Shown one piece after another: positions 14,284-21,288 of a stretch of 37,991 nucleotides of DNA. A program made the position numbers and the translations under genes. Location: positions 1 through 37,991 of the IMG/VR virus record IMGVR_UViG_3300033148_002656; one strand, written 5' to 3'. The notes beneath the pieces were generated by a model. That model saw only the letters and a program-made list of their open reading frames with translations. It had not been told where the DNA came from and did not search any database. Origin of the DNA: a virus. Position 1 is the first letter of the stretch. Every line of letters begins with the position of its first letter.

Positions 14284-14313
14284 CAAATATATACATTTAG
14301 TTTTAATAAACAA
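14284..14313 (-). promoter_or_regulatory. Leftward early promoter (replication operon)
   Basis: Minus strand TTG (14311-14313), 19 nt, TATATTTG (14284-14291), a perfect Bacteroidota promoter about 28 nt upstream of the regulator's ATG. Together with 14475-14504 it forms the divergent early control region. The 14257-14544 gap is very AT-rich and holds no gene. Confidence 0.75.
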
Positions 14314-14474
14314 CCATTCCCCAACATTTATTTCCCCAACCTCACATATAAATAATGTAATAATCTTTACATGTTCTATTATCGTGTATATAAATTACGT
14401 TTTTCTATACCTTATATATATAATGACCACAACCCACCTAAATAAAATTAATTATTCTTTTATCGTTTTATTAG

Positions 14475-14504
14475 TTGTTTATTAAAATATTAATGTTAGA
14501 TTTG
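14475..14504 (+). promoter_or_regulatory. Rightward early promoter
   Basis: TTG (14475-14477), 19 nt, TAGATTTG (14497-14504). The bases just downstream (TATAACGAAATGAGA) are shared with the 20145 promoter, and in both cases contain an ATG that opens a mini-frame almost at the expected transcription start. Confidence 0.75.
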
Positions 14505-14544
14505 TATAACGAAATGAGATACTAACTTTTAAAAATTGAATGAG

Positions 14545-14754
14545 ATGTTTAGATTAACTTATTATCATACAAGAAGTTTATTCACAAAAAATGAATTTAA
14601 GCCATTCGTGAATAAGTATTTTAAAAATGTACGTTTCGTAGGAGCGGAATCGGGTAATAATAATCCTATGATTGAGGTTTCAAATTATAATGAAGTAAAG
14701 GATGTTTTGCCGAAATATGCAAAGCCAGAAAAAATAGAAGAAATCAATATCTAG
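14545..14754 (+). CDS. Hypothetical protein, 69 aa
   Basis: First gene of the rightward early arm. The ATG at 14545 (MFRLTYYHTRSLFTKNEF) is preferred to an in-frame TTG nine bases upstream. Small alpha/beta protein with an EVSNYNEVKDVLPKYA segment. Early, immediate position suggests host takeover or regulation, but no family is recognised. Confidence 0.6.
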   Translation: MFRLTYYHTRSLFTKNEFKPFVNKYFKNVRFVGAESGNNNPMIEVSNYNEVKDVLPKYAKPEKIEEINI

Positions 14755-14758
14755 CACC

Positions 14759-14860
14759 ATGAAAAACAAACTTAAACAAATCGGAAACATTATTATAATA
14801 GCTGCATGTGTGTATTGTGTTGTAGCTGAATTTATTGGTCACATGTTAATTAATAACTAA
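14759..14860 (+). CDS. Tiny membrane protein, 33 aa
   Basis: MKNKLKQIGN followed by a single hydrophobic helix (IIIIAACVYCVVAEFIG). It starts four bases after the previous stop and ends five bases before the next ATG, so operon packing supports it. Confidence 0.5.
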   Translation: MKNKLKQIGNIIIIAACVYCVVAEFIGHMLINN

Positions 14861-14865
14861 ACAAA

Positions 14866-15534
14866 ATGAAAAGAGAAATTTACTTCCCAAAAGGAGCAGA
14901 ATCAATTGAATTTAATTTAAAGCAAGGAATCGCAACAGCTTTTTATCCTGCAGATGAAGAAACGGTTTATACTACTGTTGGTGCGCATGTTGAGAATAAG
15001 AAGGAAGAGGTTGAGTTATTCCCTAAAGTTGGCGAGTGGTGGGATCATAACACAGGTACATCAAACTTGATATTAGAGATTTATGATAATTGTGAAATTA
15101 AATGCGTGCCTACTTATGGCGATGCGTCAAAAGCATCATTCCATCATATAAGCGTAATGGCTTGTAAATCCAACATGAAAGAAGTTGAAAAGCTTTTGAT
15201 TGGTGAGTATGAAAATAAAGGTGGTAAAAAAGATGTTTCTTTATTTGGAATACATTTAAGAGATCTTGATGGGAATATTATTTTCAATGGCAATACAGGA
15301 CTTTGGTCCGAAATCATCGAAGAGAAGAAACCCATATACACTAATAGTTATGGCACATCTTTCTACAAAGGTGATAAATATTTTAGCGTGAGTAAATCAT
15401 CTGGAGAATTTTGGGACTGTTCCAATACTGTAGATCCTGAATTTTTCGGTGATACTAGTCAAGATTCAGAACTATTAACAGAGCGAGAATGTCACCAATA
15501 CTTAGCAGATAATTGGGATAAATTTAATAAGTAA
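14866..15534 (+). CDS. Hypothetical protein, 222 aa
   Basis: Not recognised. The protein looks like two beta-rich domains: an N-terminal part with KGAESIEFNLKQGIATAFYP and a WWDHNTGTSNLILEIYDN segment, and a C-terminal part with NSYGTSFYKGDKYFSVSKSS and acidic residues. No signal peptide or membrane segment. Moderately acidic overall. It is part of the early rightward transcript and is followed by a small intercistronic hairpin. Confidence 0.6.
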   Translation: MKREIYFPKGAESIEFNLKQGIATAFYPADEETVYTTVGAHVENKKEEVELFPKVGEWWDHNTGTSNLILEIYDNCEIKCVPTYGDASKASFHHISVMACKSNMKEVEKLLIGEYENKGGKKDVSLFGIHLRDLDGNIIFNGNTGLWSEIIEEKKPIYTNSYGTSFYKGDKYFSVSKSSGEFWDCSNTVDPEFFGDTSQDSELLTERECHQYLADNWDKFNK

Positions 15535-15539
15535 AACCA

Positions 15540-15569
15540 AAGCCAGGATTATTAGTTTAGCCTTGGCTT
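15540..15569 (+). other. Intercistronic hairpin
   Basis: AAGCCAGG (15540-15547) pairs with CCTTGGCTT (15561-15569) with one bulged base and a 13-nt loop. It is followed by A-rich sequence rather than U, so it is more likely an mRNA-stabilising or partial-termination hairpin ahead of the 15586 gene. Confidence 0.4.
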
Positions 15570-15585
15570 AAAATAAAATTAGATC

Positions 15586-15837
15586 ATGACACTATTTAAT
15601 GATAATGAAGATAAAAAGATTAATGAATATGACTGGGGTGGAATGCCTGAGTTTGTTCAGGAAAAACAAGAGCCTTATTCTAAAATAATATTTCGATTCG
15701 CAAACGAAGAGGATTTACAGGAGTTTGCGGAATTAATAGGACAGAAACTCACAAGTAAAACCAAAAGCGCATGGCATCCAAGATTAATTAGGGGCATCAA
15801 CTCAAATAAAAGATATTCAAATGAATCCAAGATATAG
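15586..15837 (+). CDS. Small partner protein of the glycosyltransferase, 83 aa
   Basis: The core reads WGGMPEFVQEKQEPYSKIIF, then FANEEDLQEFAELIGQKLTSKTKSAWHP. I associate this pattern with small phage proteins found next to, or fused with, base-modification or glycosyltransferase genes, from memory and without a search. Its end overlaps the start of the glycosyltransferase by 17 bases, implying translational coupling and a joint task. No catalytic motif is visible, so it may be a binding or targeting subunit. Confidence 0.6.
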   Translation: MTLFNDNEDKKINEYDWGGMPEFVQEKQEPYSKIIFRFANEEDLQEFAELIGQKLTSKTKSAWHPRLIRGINSNKRYSNESKI

Positions 15838-16648
15838 TATTTATATAATTTCAAAAGGTAGGGCTGAAAGATGCCTAACAGCTAGGGAGCTTACTAAAAT
15901 GAATGTTCATTTTAAGATAGTTGTAGAGCCGCAAGAAAGAGAAGTTTACGGCAAAGTCTGGGGTTTTGAAAATCTAATAATAACCCCTTTTAGTAATTTA
16001 GGGCAAGGCTCTATTCCTGTTAGAAATTTCGTTTGGGAATTATCTATTAATAAAGGAGAAGAACGCCACTGGCTAATGGATGATAATATAGAAGGATTCC
16101 ATAGGCTTAATCGAAACATGAAGCCAAAAGTCACGGATGGTACTATTTTTAAATGTTGTGAGGATTATACAGATAGATATTCTAATGTCGCAATGTCAGG
16201 ATTGAATTATTATTCATTCTGCAAAACGACCGATAAAGTACCACCATATTATTTAAACACTAGAATTTATTCATGCTCATTAATTAATAATTCAATGCCT
16301 CATAGGTGGCGTGGCAGATTTAATGAAGATACTGATATATGTTTAAGGATGTTAAAAGATGGTTACTGCACAATTCTATTCAATGCTTTCCTAGCTGGTA
16401 AGGTTACGACTATGAGAATGAAAGGCGGCAATACTGGAGAGGTTTATGGAGATACCGATAATCGGAAAGAGTTTGCTTTGAGTTTAGAAAATCAGCATCC
16501 AGATGTAGTTAGGACTGTTTGGAAATTTAACAGGTGGCATCATCAAGTTAATTATAAGCCATTTAAAAACAATGAATTAATTAAAATAGGTAATAATAAC
16601 TACAAGGGAGTTGATAATTATGGTATGGAACTAATCGAAATAGAATAA
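15821..16648 (+). CDS. TAGT-like glycosyltransferase, 275 aa
   Basis: The protein has a GT-A layout: an N-terminal Rossmann-like start (YSIYIISKGRAERCLTAREL), the metal-binding motif WLMDDNIEGF (Asp87-Asp88-Asn89), and a later acidic motif RFNEDTDICLRMLKDGY. These features fit the TET/JBP-associated glycosyltransferase (TAGT) group described in phages, which transfers sugar to hydroxymethylated bases. No hydroxymethylase, TET or modified thymidylate synthase gene is seen in this genome, so the acceptor is unclear: a host-made base, another nucleobase modification, or a protein. Translated in overlap with its 83-aa partner. Confidence 0.7.
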   Translation: MNPRYSIYIISKGRAERCLTARELTKMNVHFKIVVEPQEREVYGKVWGFENLIITPFSNLGQGSIPVRNFVWELSINKGEERHWLMDDNIEGFHRLNRNMKPKVTDGTIFKCCEDYTDRYSNVAMSGLNYYSFCKTTDKVPPYYLNTRIYSCSLINNSMPHRWRGRFNEDTDICLRMLKDGYCTILFNAFLAGKVTTMRMKGGNTGEVYGDTDNRKEFALSLENQHPDVVRTVWKFNRWHHQVNYKPFKNNELIKIGNNNYKGVDNYGMELIEIE

Positions 16649-16677
16649 CTTTATTTTAATTTATTTTCTTTTAGTAG

Positions 16678-16707
16678 TTGATTATTCAATATTTATTCAT
16701 ATATTTG
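16678..16707 (+). promoter_or_regulatory. Promoter for the recombination operon
   Basis: TTG (16678-16680), 19 nt, TATATTTG (16700-16707): perfect spacing and -7 box. It is about 45 nt upstream of the ATG at 16753. Confidence 0.75.
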
Positions 16708-16752
16708 CAATACAGATTTAGACAATTACATTAGACACCAAAACTAAACAAG

Positions 16753-17091
16753 ATGAGAATTTCAGAAGTAACTTTAACAAGCACAAATTTATTAAGACTT
16801 TACAACGCTTTCGATTTTAAGAGAATCGACTTCCAAGGCGATGAAACACAAACATTTCTATGTGAATCAGTATTGAAAGACTCGAGTATTGAGATCGATA
16901 TTGAATTTGAAATCTCAATGAATAGAGATTATGACACTGATAAAATGACTCACTTAGATTTTGTAGATACAACTATAACCGCTTTTGTAGATCGTGGTGA
17001 AGTTGGTTGTATTTATAGTTCAGAGTTAAATAATGAATGTAAGAAGGATATCGAGTCGCTAATCAATAGGAATTATTTCGATGAAAGATAA
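16753..17091 (+). CDS. Hypothetical acidic protein, 112 aa
   Basis: Not recognised. Acidic and beta-rich, with IEIDIEFEISMNRDYDTDK in the middle and a short helical end. First gene after the 16678-16707 promoter, in the unit leading to the Sak4-like ATPase and the SSB-like protein. Its end overlaps the next start by 11 bases. Confidence 0.6.
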   Translation: MRISEVTLTSTNLLRLYNAFDFKRIDFQGDETQTFLCESVLKDSSIEIDIEFEISMNRDYDTDKMTHLDFVDTTITAFVDRGEVGCIYSSELNNECKKDIESLINRNYFDER

Positions 17092-17236
17092 AATCTACCT
17101 AGCACTGATGGTTGTAGCAATCATCTTTGCTATACTTGCTGTGATTTTTATTTATCACCAAGTAGCGTTATTATTGTGTGGCATTGCATTAGCTTGTGTT
17201 TTAATAGCTGAGTATTTTAAACCAAAGAAAAAATAA
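17081..17236 (+). CDS. Small membrane protein, 51 aa
   Basis: MKDKIYLALM followed by two transmembrane helices (about 8-25 and 27-44) and a basic tail YFKPKKK. Starts inside the end of the previous gene and stops four bases before the ATPase gene, which supports a coupled operon. Confidence 0.55.
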   Translation: MKDKIYLALMVVAIIFAILAVIFIYHQVALLLCGIALACVLIAEYFKPKKK

Positions 17237-17240
17237 AACC

Positions 17241-18131
17241 ATGTTAGAAATAGGCAAAAAAGCAACAGTAAGTAAGGACCTTATTTACGGACCCGAGGGA
17301 GTAGGTAAATCAAGTTTAGGGTGTACATATCCAAGTCCTTTATTTTTAGATTGTGAAGGTTCAACGACTAAGTTAGATGTAGCTAGAATAAGAGTTCATA
17401 ATTGGAATGATTTTATTGAAGCTACAAACATGTTGATCTTGAATGAAGAACCCGTAAAGGATTTTGAAACAGTTATTATCGATACTGCCGATTGGTTAGA
17501 AAAGATTGCAATTGATAAGATCCTAGAGGAAGATGGAGTTCCAAACATGAATGATAAGCTGTACACTTACGGTAAAGATTCAGTTAGAATAAAAGGATTC
17601 TTCGAAACCAGTATTACACCAGTATTTGAAAAGATAATGGCAACAGGTAGGAATATAGTTATCATTGCCCACTCTGTAGTTAAGGGGTTTGATGATCCGA
17701 TCTTAGGCCGATATGATTACTATGGTATCGATATGAATAAAAAAGCCTCTGCGATTCTTAGGCAGTGGGTTAATAATGTTTTCTTTATCAACTACAAGAC
17801 ATATATAAAAGAAGGTAAAGGCATAGATAAAGATAGAGCTATTGGTGGAACAGAAGTCGTTTTACATACTAAGAAATCAGCTCAATATGAAGCTAAAAGG
17901 CGTGATGATTTAGATGATGTTATTACGTTTGAGGAAAATGAATGTCCTTATCCTGAGATTATTGGAACTACTGTTATTAAAGCTGAACAAATCGCTAAGA
18001 TTAAAGCCTGTAAAACTGAAGGTGAGTTAATTAAACTGTGGGCATCCTCTTTTATATTCCAAAAGAAAACATGGTTTGAATCAGAGTTTAAAGCTCATAC
18101 GGTTAAGGTTAGAGAATCAGTAAGTAAATAA
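17241..18131 (+). CDS. Sak4-like RecA-fold ATPase, 296 aa
   Basis: Walker A YGPEGVGKSS (about 16-25) with a preceding beta strand, then LFLDCEGSTTKLD, Walker B ETVIIDTADWLEK (about 75-87), and NIVIIAHSVVKGF. This order (phage nucleotide-binding / AAA_24 type) is that of Sak4 proteins, RecA/Rad51-related recombinases that promote single-strand annealing in phages. It sits upstream of an SSB-like gene, the usual partner of Sak4. It would act in recombination-dependent replication or repair. Confidence 0.8.
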   Translation: MLEIGKKATVSKDLIYGPEGVGKSSLGCTYPSPLFLDCEGSTTKLDVARIRVHNWNDFIEATNMLILNEEPVKDFETVIIDTADWLEKIAIDKILEEDGVPNMNDKLYTYGKDSVRIKGFFETSITPVFEKIMATGRNIVIIAHSVVKGFDDPILGRYDYYGIDMNKKASAILRQWVNNVFFINYKTYIKEGKGIDKDRAIGGTEVVLHTKKSAQYEAKRRDDLDDVITFEENECPYPEIIGTTVIKAEQIAKIKACKTEGELIKLWASSFIFQKKTWFESEFKAHTVKVRESVSK

Positions 18132-18138
18132 GTTAATC

Positions 18139-18157
18139 GGGTGGTTAATAGCCACCC
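18139..18157 (+). other. Intercistronic hairpin
   Basis: GGGTGG/CCACCC (18139-18144 with 18152-18157), loop TTAATAG, between the ATPase and the 90-aa gene. A-rich sequence follows, so it is not a strong terminator. A similar weaker hairpin (AATTTT/AAAATT) is at 18459-18476 before the SSB-like gene. Confidence 0.45.
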
Positions 18158-18172
18158 ACTAAAATAAATAAA

Positions 18173-18445
18173 ATGTCGAAAGCTGAAGAGATATTAAGTA
18201 AATACCCAAGCGTTAAACTTGGACTAGATGATCATTACGGGAAACAAACCGTATTAAATATGATTAACGAGGCCTTAAAGCAACCTAACCAAATCTTGAT
18301 TAAACAGATTGAAAAATGGGAGGATAGTAGTAATATTAATGCCGATGTATTCAAGAAAACTGGAATGAATACAAGCTCAATATCAGCAGCGGGTATGGCT
18401 CAAGCATATTGGAATGTTCTTCAGTTTATAGATGTGAATAAGTAA
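18173..18445 (+). CDS. Hypothetical helical protein, 90 aa
   Basis: MSKAEEILSKYPSVKLGLDD followed by helices with a Gln/Asn-rich middle (EALKQPNQILIKQIEKWEDS) and a small-residue turn SSISAAGMAQAYW. Placed between the Sak4-like ATPase and the SSB-like gene, so a recombination accessory role is plausible. Family not recognised. Confidence 0.6.
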   Translation: MSKAEEILSKYPSVKLGLDDHYGKQTVLNMINEALKQPNQILIKQIEKWEDSSNINADVFKKTGMNTSSISAAGMAQAYWNVLQFIDVNK

Positions 18446-18485
18446 TAATTAAATAAGCAATTTTCAAATTAAAATTTAGACAAAA

Positions 18486-19445
18486 ATGGATTTCGAATTA
18501 ACAAACAAACCAGAAACAGTAACAACAAAAGTAAGAACTTTAAGAACGGGTCTATTCCCTTTTAAAGTTGCAGCAATTAATCCTGATATGGTTGGTCTTA
18601 AAGACTTAGGTATTGACGTAGATAAGGAGCCAGTATATACTGGAAGTTACGAACAGGGCAATCTAGCAGGCAAAGATTTTGTAGATATTAAATTCTTGCT
18701 TAAAATCGATACCACAAAAGAAGGTTTCGAAACGTTCACAGAAGAACCTTTCCAAAGATTGAATTTCAGAATCACTAAAGGGAAGTTTATTAGTAGCTCG
18801 ATGAAGACTCAATACATTAATACATTCGGGAGAACATGCTGGTCGGACAATCCTAGTGTATTCAACAAGTATTTTGATCCAAATGGAGTCTTTGAGTCAG
18901 CCATGGGATTAGAAGGTTTTTGTAAATTCATTGCAAGCTGGTGTAACAAAAGCGATGATCAGCCGATTATTAATAAAGAAAGCTTTGATAAGTTAATGAC
19001 TGGTGACGTTTCATCACTAAGGAGATTGCTTAAAAAGACTGAGATTGAGTTTAAAGAAACAGGGAAGCCATATGTAGCTAGATGTTTACAGGGCGTTACA
19101 ATCGCTGCAAATGGCAATGCTTATAATCAGATTTTCAATAAGCACTTTTGTAAGCATCATCAAGGTGAAGGTTGGATGCGTAAATTTGTTGATAAGATTA
19201 CTAAGGATAAAAACACAGGCGAAGAGAAACAGCACGGTGCTTTTTCTACTGCAGCTTATCCAGTAACTTACTCTTATGACATTGAAATCTTTGACGAAGA
19301 TAAAGCGATGAGAGATATTGCTAATGCTCATGGGTTAAATAATGGTGGAAGCGAAACCGCTAAGCCTGCAGCTGTTAAAAGTGCTGAGCCTGCTAAGGCT
19401 TCGCAAAGTGCTGAGGATGAGACAGATGACCTGCCTTTTAGTTAA
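18486..19445 (+). CDS. Putative single-stranded DNA-binding protein, 319 aa
   Basis: The key feature is the C-terminus: a low-complexity Ala/Ser/Glu linker followed by DETDDLPFS, matching the acidic SSB tip (DDDIPF type) that recruits replication and recombination partners. The 230-residue N-terminal body is beta-rich with aromatic residues (FDKLMTG, GFCKFIASWC, AYNQIFNKHFCKHH) but I cannot match it to the classical OB-fold SSB. Neighbourhood with a Sak4-like ATPase supports the call. A terminator (19511-19547) ends the operon. Confidence 0.65.
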   Translation: MDFELTNKPETVTTKVRTLRTGLFPFKVAAINPDMVGLKDLGIDVDKEPVYTGSYEQGNLAGKDFVDIKFLLKIDTTKEGFETFTEEPFQRLNFRITKGKFISSSMKTQYINTFGRTCWSDNPSVFNKYFDPNGVFESAMGLEGFCKFIASWCNKSDDQPIINKESFDKLMTGDVSSLRRLLKKTEIEFKETGKPYVARCLQGVTIAANGNAYNQIFNKHFCKHHQGEGWMRKFVDKITKDKNTGEEKQHGAFSTAAYPVTYSYDIEIFDEDKAMRDIANAHGLNNGGSETAKPAAVKSAEPAKASQSAEDETDDLPFS

Positions 19446-19487
19446 GGGTTTTCTGTAATCCTGTAATCACAAAACAGAATAAATAAC

Positions 19488-19547
19488 ACCGTTTTAGTTA
19501 GTGTTTGTCTACCGTTTTAGTTATCTTTATAAGGTAATTAAAACGGT
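19488..19547 (+). terminator. Terminator with duplicated left arm
   Basis: ACCGTTTTAGTTA at 19511-19523 pairs with TAATTAAAACGGT at 19535-19547 (13 bp, one G-U), followed by TTTTCTT. An exact second copy of the left arm lies at 19488-19500 and could pair with the same right arm instead, giving a much larger loop. The ATG of the endonuclease is seven bases after the stem. Confidence 0.8.
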
Positions 19548-19553
19548 TTTCTT

Positions 19554-20099
19554 ATGGAACAAACAAAAGTATGCTTCAGGTGTGAGACAGAACAGCCACT
19601 CTCACAATTTTACAAGCACAAACAAATGGCTGATGGACATTTAAACAAGTGTAAGACCTGTACTAAAAAAGACTCTGGTAAAAGAGAGAAGGAAAATAGA
19701 GAAAATCCTGAGTGGGTAAAGAAAGAGCAAGCCAGAGCAAGAGAGAAATATCACAGGCTTGGGTATAAAGACAAGCAGCTAGAGTGGGATAAAAATAAAC
19801 CATGGACTAGGAGTAATATATATAAGGGCTTGCATTTATTTCTTAAAAGAAAAGGATTATTAAGCCATGGTCAAGTCGTTCATCATTGGAATTATTCAGA
19901 AGAGCATTTAAGAAACGTATTTATAATGAGTTTAGAGATTCATAAAAAAATACACAGGCACCTCGATTTAGATTTAAAAAGTAAAATATTCTTTTTCAAA
20001 GGAATACCACTAACAAATAAGAATAGGCATTACGCTGCCATAATGGATATATCTTTAATTGAGAATTTTGATTGTGATATTCAATCTGTTAACTTTTAA
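19554..20099 (+). CDS. HNH endonuclease with zinc motif, 181 aa
   Basis: The N-terminus has two CxxC pairs (C7-C10 and C33-C36) around FYKHKQMADGHLNK, a treble-clef-like zinc module. A basic helix follows, then an HNH core: VVHHWNYSEEHLRNVFIMS with EIHKKIHRHL. This is the layout of phage free-standing HNH (homing-type) endonucleases. It is isolated: a terminator directly upstream and a new promoter downstream, as expected of a mobile insertion into an operon boundary. With no promoter of its own in sight, its expression would depend on read-through. Confidence 0.75.
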   Translation: MEQTKVCFRCETEQPLSQFYKHKQMADGHLNKCKTCTKKDSGKREKENRENPEWVKKEQARAREKYHRLGYKDKQLEWDKNKPWTRSNIYKGLHLFLKRKGLLSHGQVVHHWNYSEEHLRNVFIMSLEIHKKIHRHLDLDLKSKIFFFKGIPLTNKNRHYAAIMDISLIENFDCDIQSVNF

Positions 20100-20144
20100 T
20101 TTAATCTTTTATTAATATATTACTATTTATTCTGCTTTTTATAT

Positions 20145-20152
20145 TATATTTG
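20145..20152 (+). promoter_or_regulatory. Candidate promoter -7 box for the methyltransferase/nuclease operon
   Basis: TATATTTG followed by TATAACGAATGAGA, nearly the same initial sequence as at the 14475-14504 promoter. No good TTG is found 19 nt upstream, so an activator may be needed. A 13-codon mini-frame starting at 20161 overlaps the start of the next gene. Confidence 0.5.
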
Positions 20153-20192
20153 TATAACGAATGAGAGTAATTAACCAAAACAAAGCGAAACT

Positions 20193-20510
20193 ATGTTTTT
20201 AGATGATAAATTATTAAAAATGGTTATGGATTCTGATCTTAGTAATCATGATGAAATACAAAATACATTTGCTAATCTATGTGTTGAATGTGAAATCCAA
20301 TACAAAAGCAAATTGAATAACAACAGTTCTGATAAGCAGATAAAAGCTTCATTAGATAGAGTCTTTAATTCTTGGGAATCGTTTATTAGAATGGGTAAAA
20401 AGATAAATGACATCCCTAAGTATAAGTTTATTTTAGTATTAGAAACGCATTCATTTAAAAAGCAGTTTCTAGCTGACGATACATTAAGAAGGATTTATAA
20501 TTCACTATAA
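20193..20510 (+). CDS. Hypothetical protein, 105 aa
   Basis: All-helical, acidic to neutral protein (MFLDDKLLKMVMDSDLSNHD; QIKASLDRVFNSWESF). A 13-codon leader frame at 20161-20202 overlaps its first codons in another frame and could modulate its translation. Not recognised. Confidence 0.6.
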   Translation: MFLDDKLLKMVMDSDLSNHDEIQNTFANLCVECEIQYKSKLNNNSSDKQIKASLDRVFNSWESFIRMGKKINDIPKYKFILVLETHSFKKQFLADDTLRRIYNSL

Positions 20511-20527
20511 AACTAAACTAAAGCGAA

Positions 20528-20977
20528 ATGAAACTAGAAAAACTATTAACACTAAGTCAATTTGTTGATTACGTACAATCAGACGAAATCTATAATAAGT
20601 GGAAGATTAAAAACGAGTTAGACAACCTAGACATAAATACAGACATATTTTACAAGGAGTGTTTCGATTTAGTCGATAATTACAATAACTTCCTAAAACA
20701 ACCACTCACTAAAGAGATGTTTGTAAATACAACAAAAAAGCCAATAGGGTATGAAACATGGCTTAAAGGTAATGGTGGAGCTGATGGGATTGCTTGTGTA
20801 AATTGGCAAGAAGCTGAAAAGAAAGTGATATTTGAATGCTATATCTGTGGTGATTATTTTGTTAATCACAATTGCAAGTATAATATCAAAGATGTATTAG
20901 GACAAAATAAAACCGTTCATGACCTAGCAGAAGCAACAGACGGAACCTTAAAACTTAAACAACATGTCAGCATCTAA
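20528..20977 (+). CDS. Hypothetical protein, 149 aa
   Basis: Mostly helical N-terminal 85 residues, then a compact C-terminal part with two cysteine/histidine-like sites (FECYICGDYFVNHNCKYN) that may bind zinc. It overlaps the next gene by 14 bases. Not recognised. Confidence 0.6.
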   Translation: MKLEKLLTLSQFVDYVQSDEIYNKWKIKNELDNLDINTDIFYKECFDLVDNYNNFLKQPLTKEMFVNTTKKPIGYETWLKGNGGADGIACVNWQEAEKKVIFECYICGDYFVNHNCKYNIKDVLGQNKTVHDLAEATDGTLKLKQHVSI

Positions 20978-21194
20978 AAAAGATTTTCAAGTAGGTGAGG
21001 AGCTAGTAATCTTAGAAACTAGACAATCATTCTTTGAAGAACATCACGAACTACTATTTGATCATTGTAATATCAAAAGGGTTTATGTGAAGAATGAGGA
21101 CTTTAAAGAAGATCAGGAACATAAGAAGCTTAGAAGGAATTATGCTTCAGCAGTAAAGGAATTGAGGGATTACGAATGGAATAACAAACATTAA
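20964..21194 (+). CDS. Hypothetical protein, 76 aa
   Basis: Small, charged, probably alpha/beta (KKDFQVGEELVILETRQSFF; KLRRNYASAVKELRDYEW). Translationally overlapped with its neighbours, so likely produced with them. Function unknown. Confidence 0.55.
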   Translation: MSASKKDFQVGEELVILETRQSFFEEHHELLFDHCNIKRVYVKNEDFKEDQEHKKLRRNYASAVKELRDYEWNNKH

Positions 21195-21195
21195 C

Positions 21196-21288
21196 ATGTC
21201 TATAACTGCAATATTAATAATCCTAGTTGAGTTTATATTGGCTTGGATTTTATCGGGAATTAAAACTAAAACGAATGATACTAAATAG
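21196..21288 (+). CDS. Tiny membrane protein, 30 aa
   Basis: MSITAILIILVEFILAWILS then a short basic tail. ATG is one base after the previous stop and the end overlaps the methyltransferase start by 14 bases, supporting translational coupling. Confidence 0.5.
   Translation: MSITAILIILVEFILAWILSGIKTKTNDTK

Noticed and set aside
14257-14544. Replication origin in the AT-rich divergent promoter region
   Set aside because: AT-rich, but without clear iterons; the repeats in the initiator gene are a stronger candidate.
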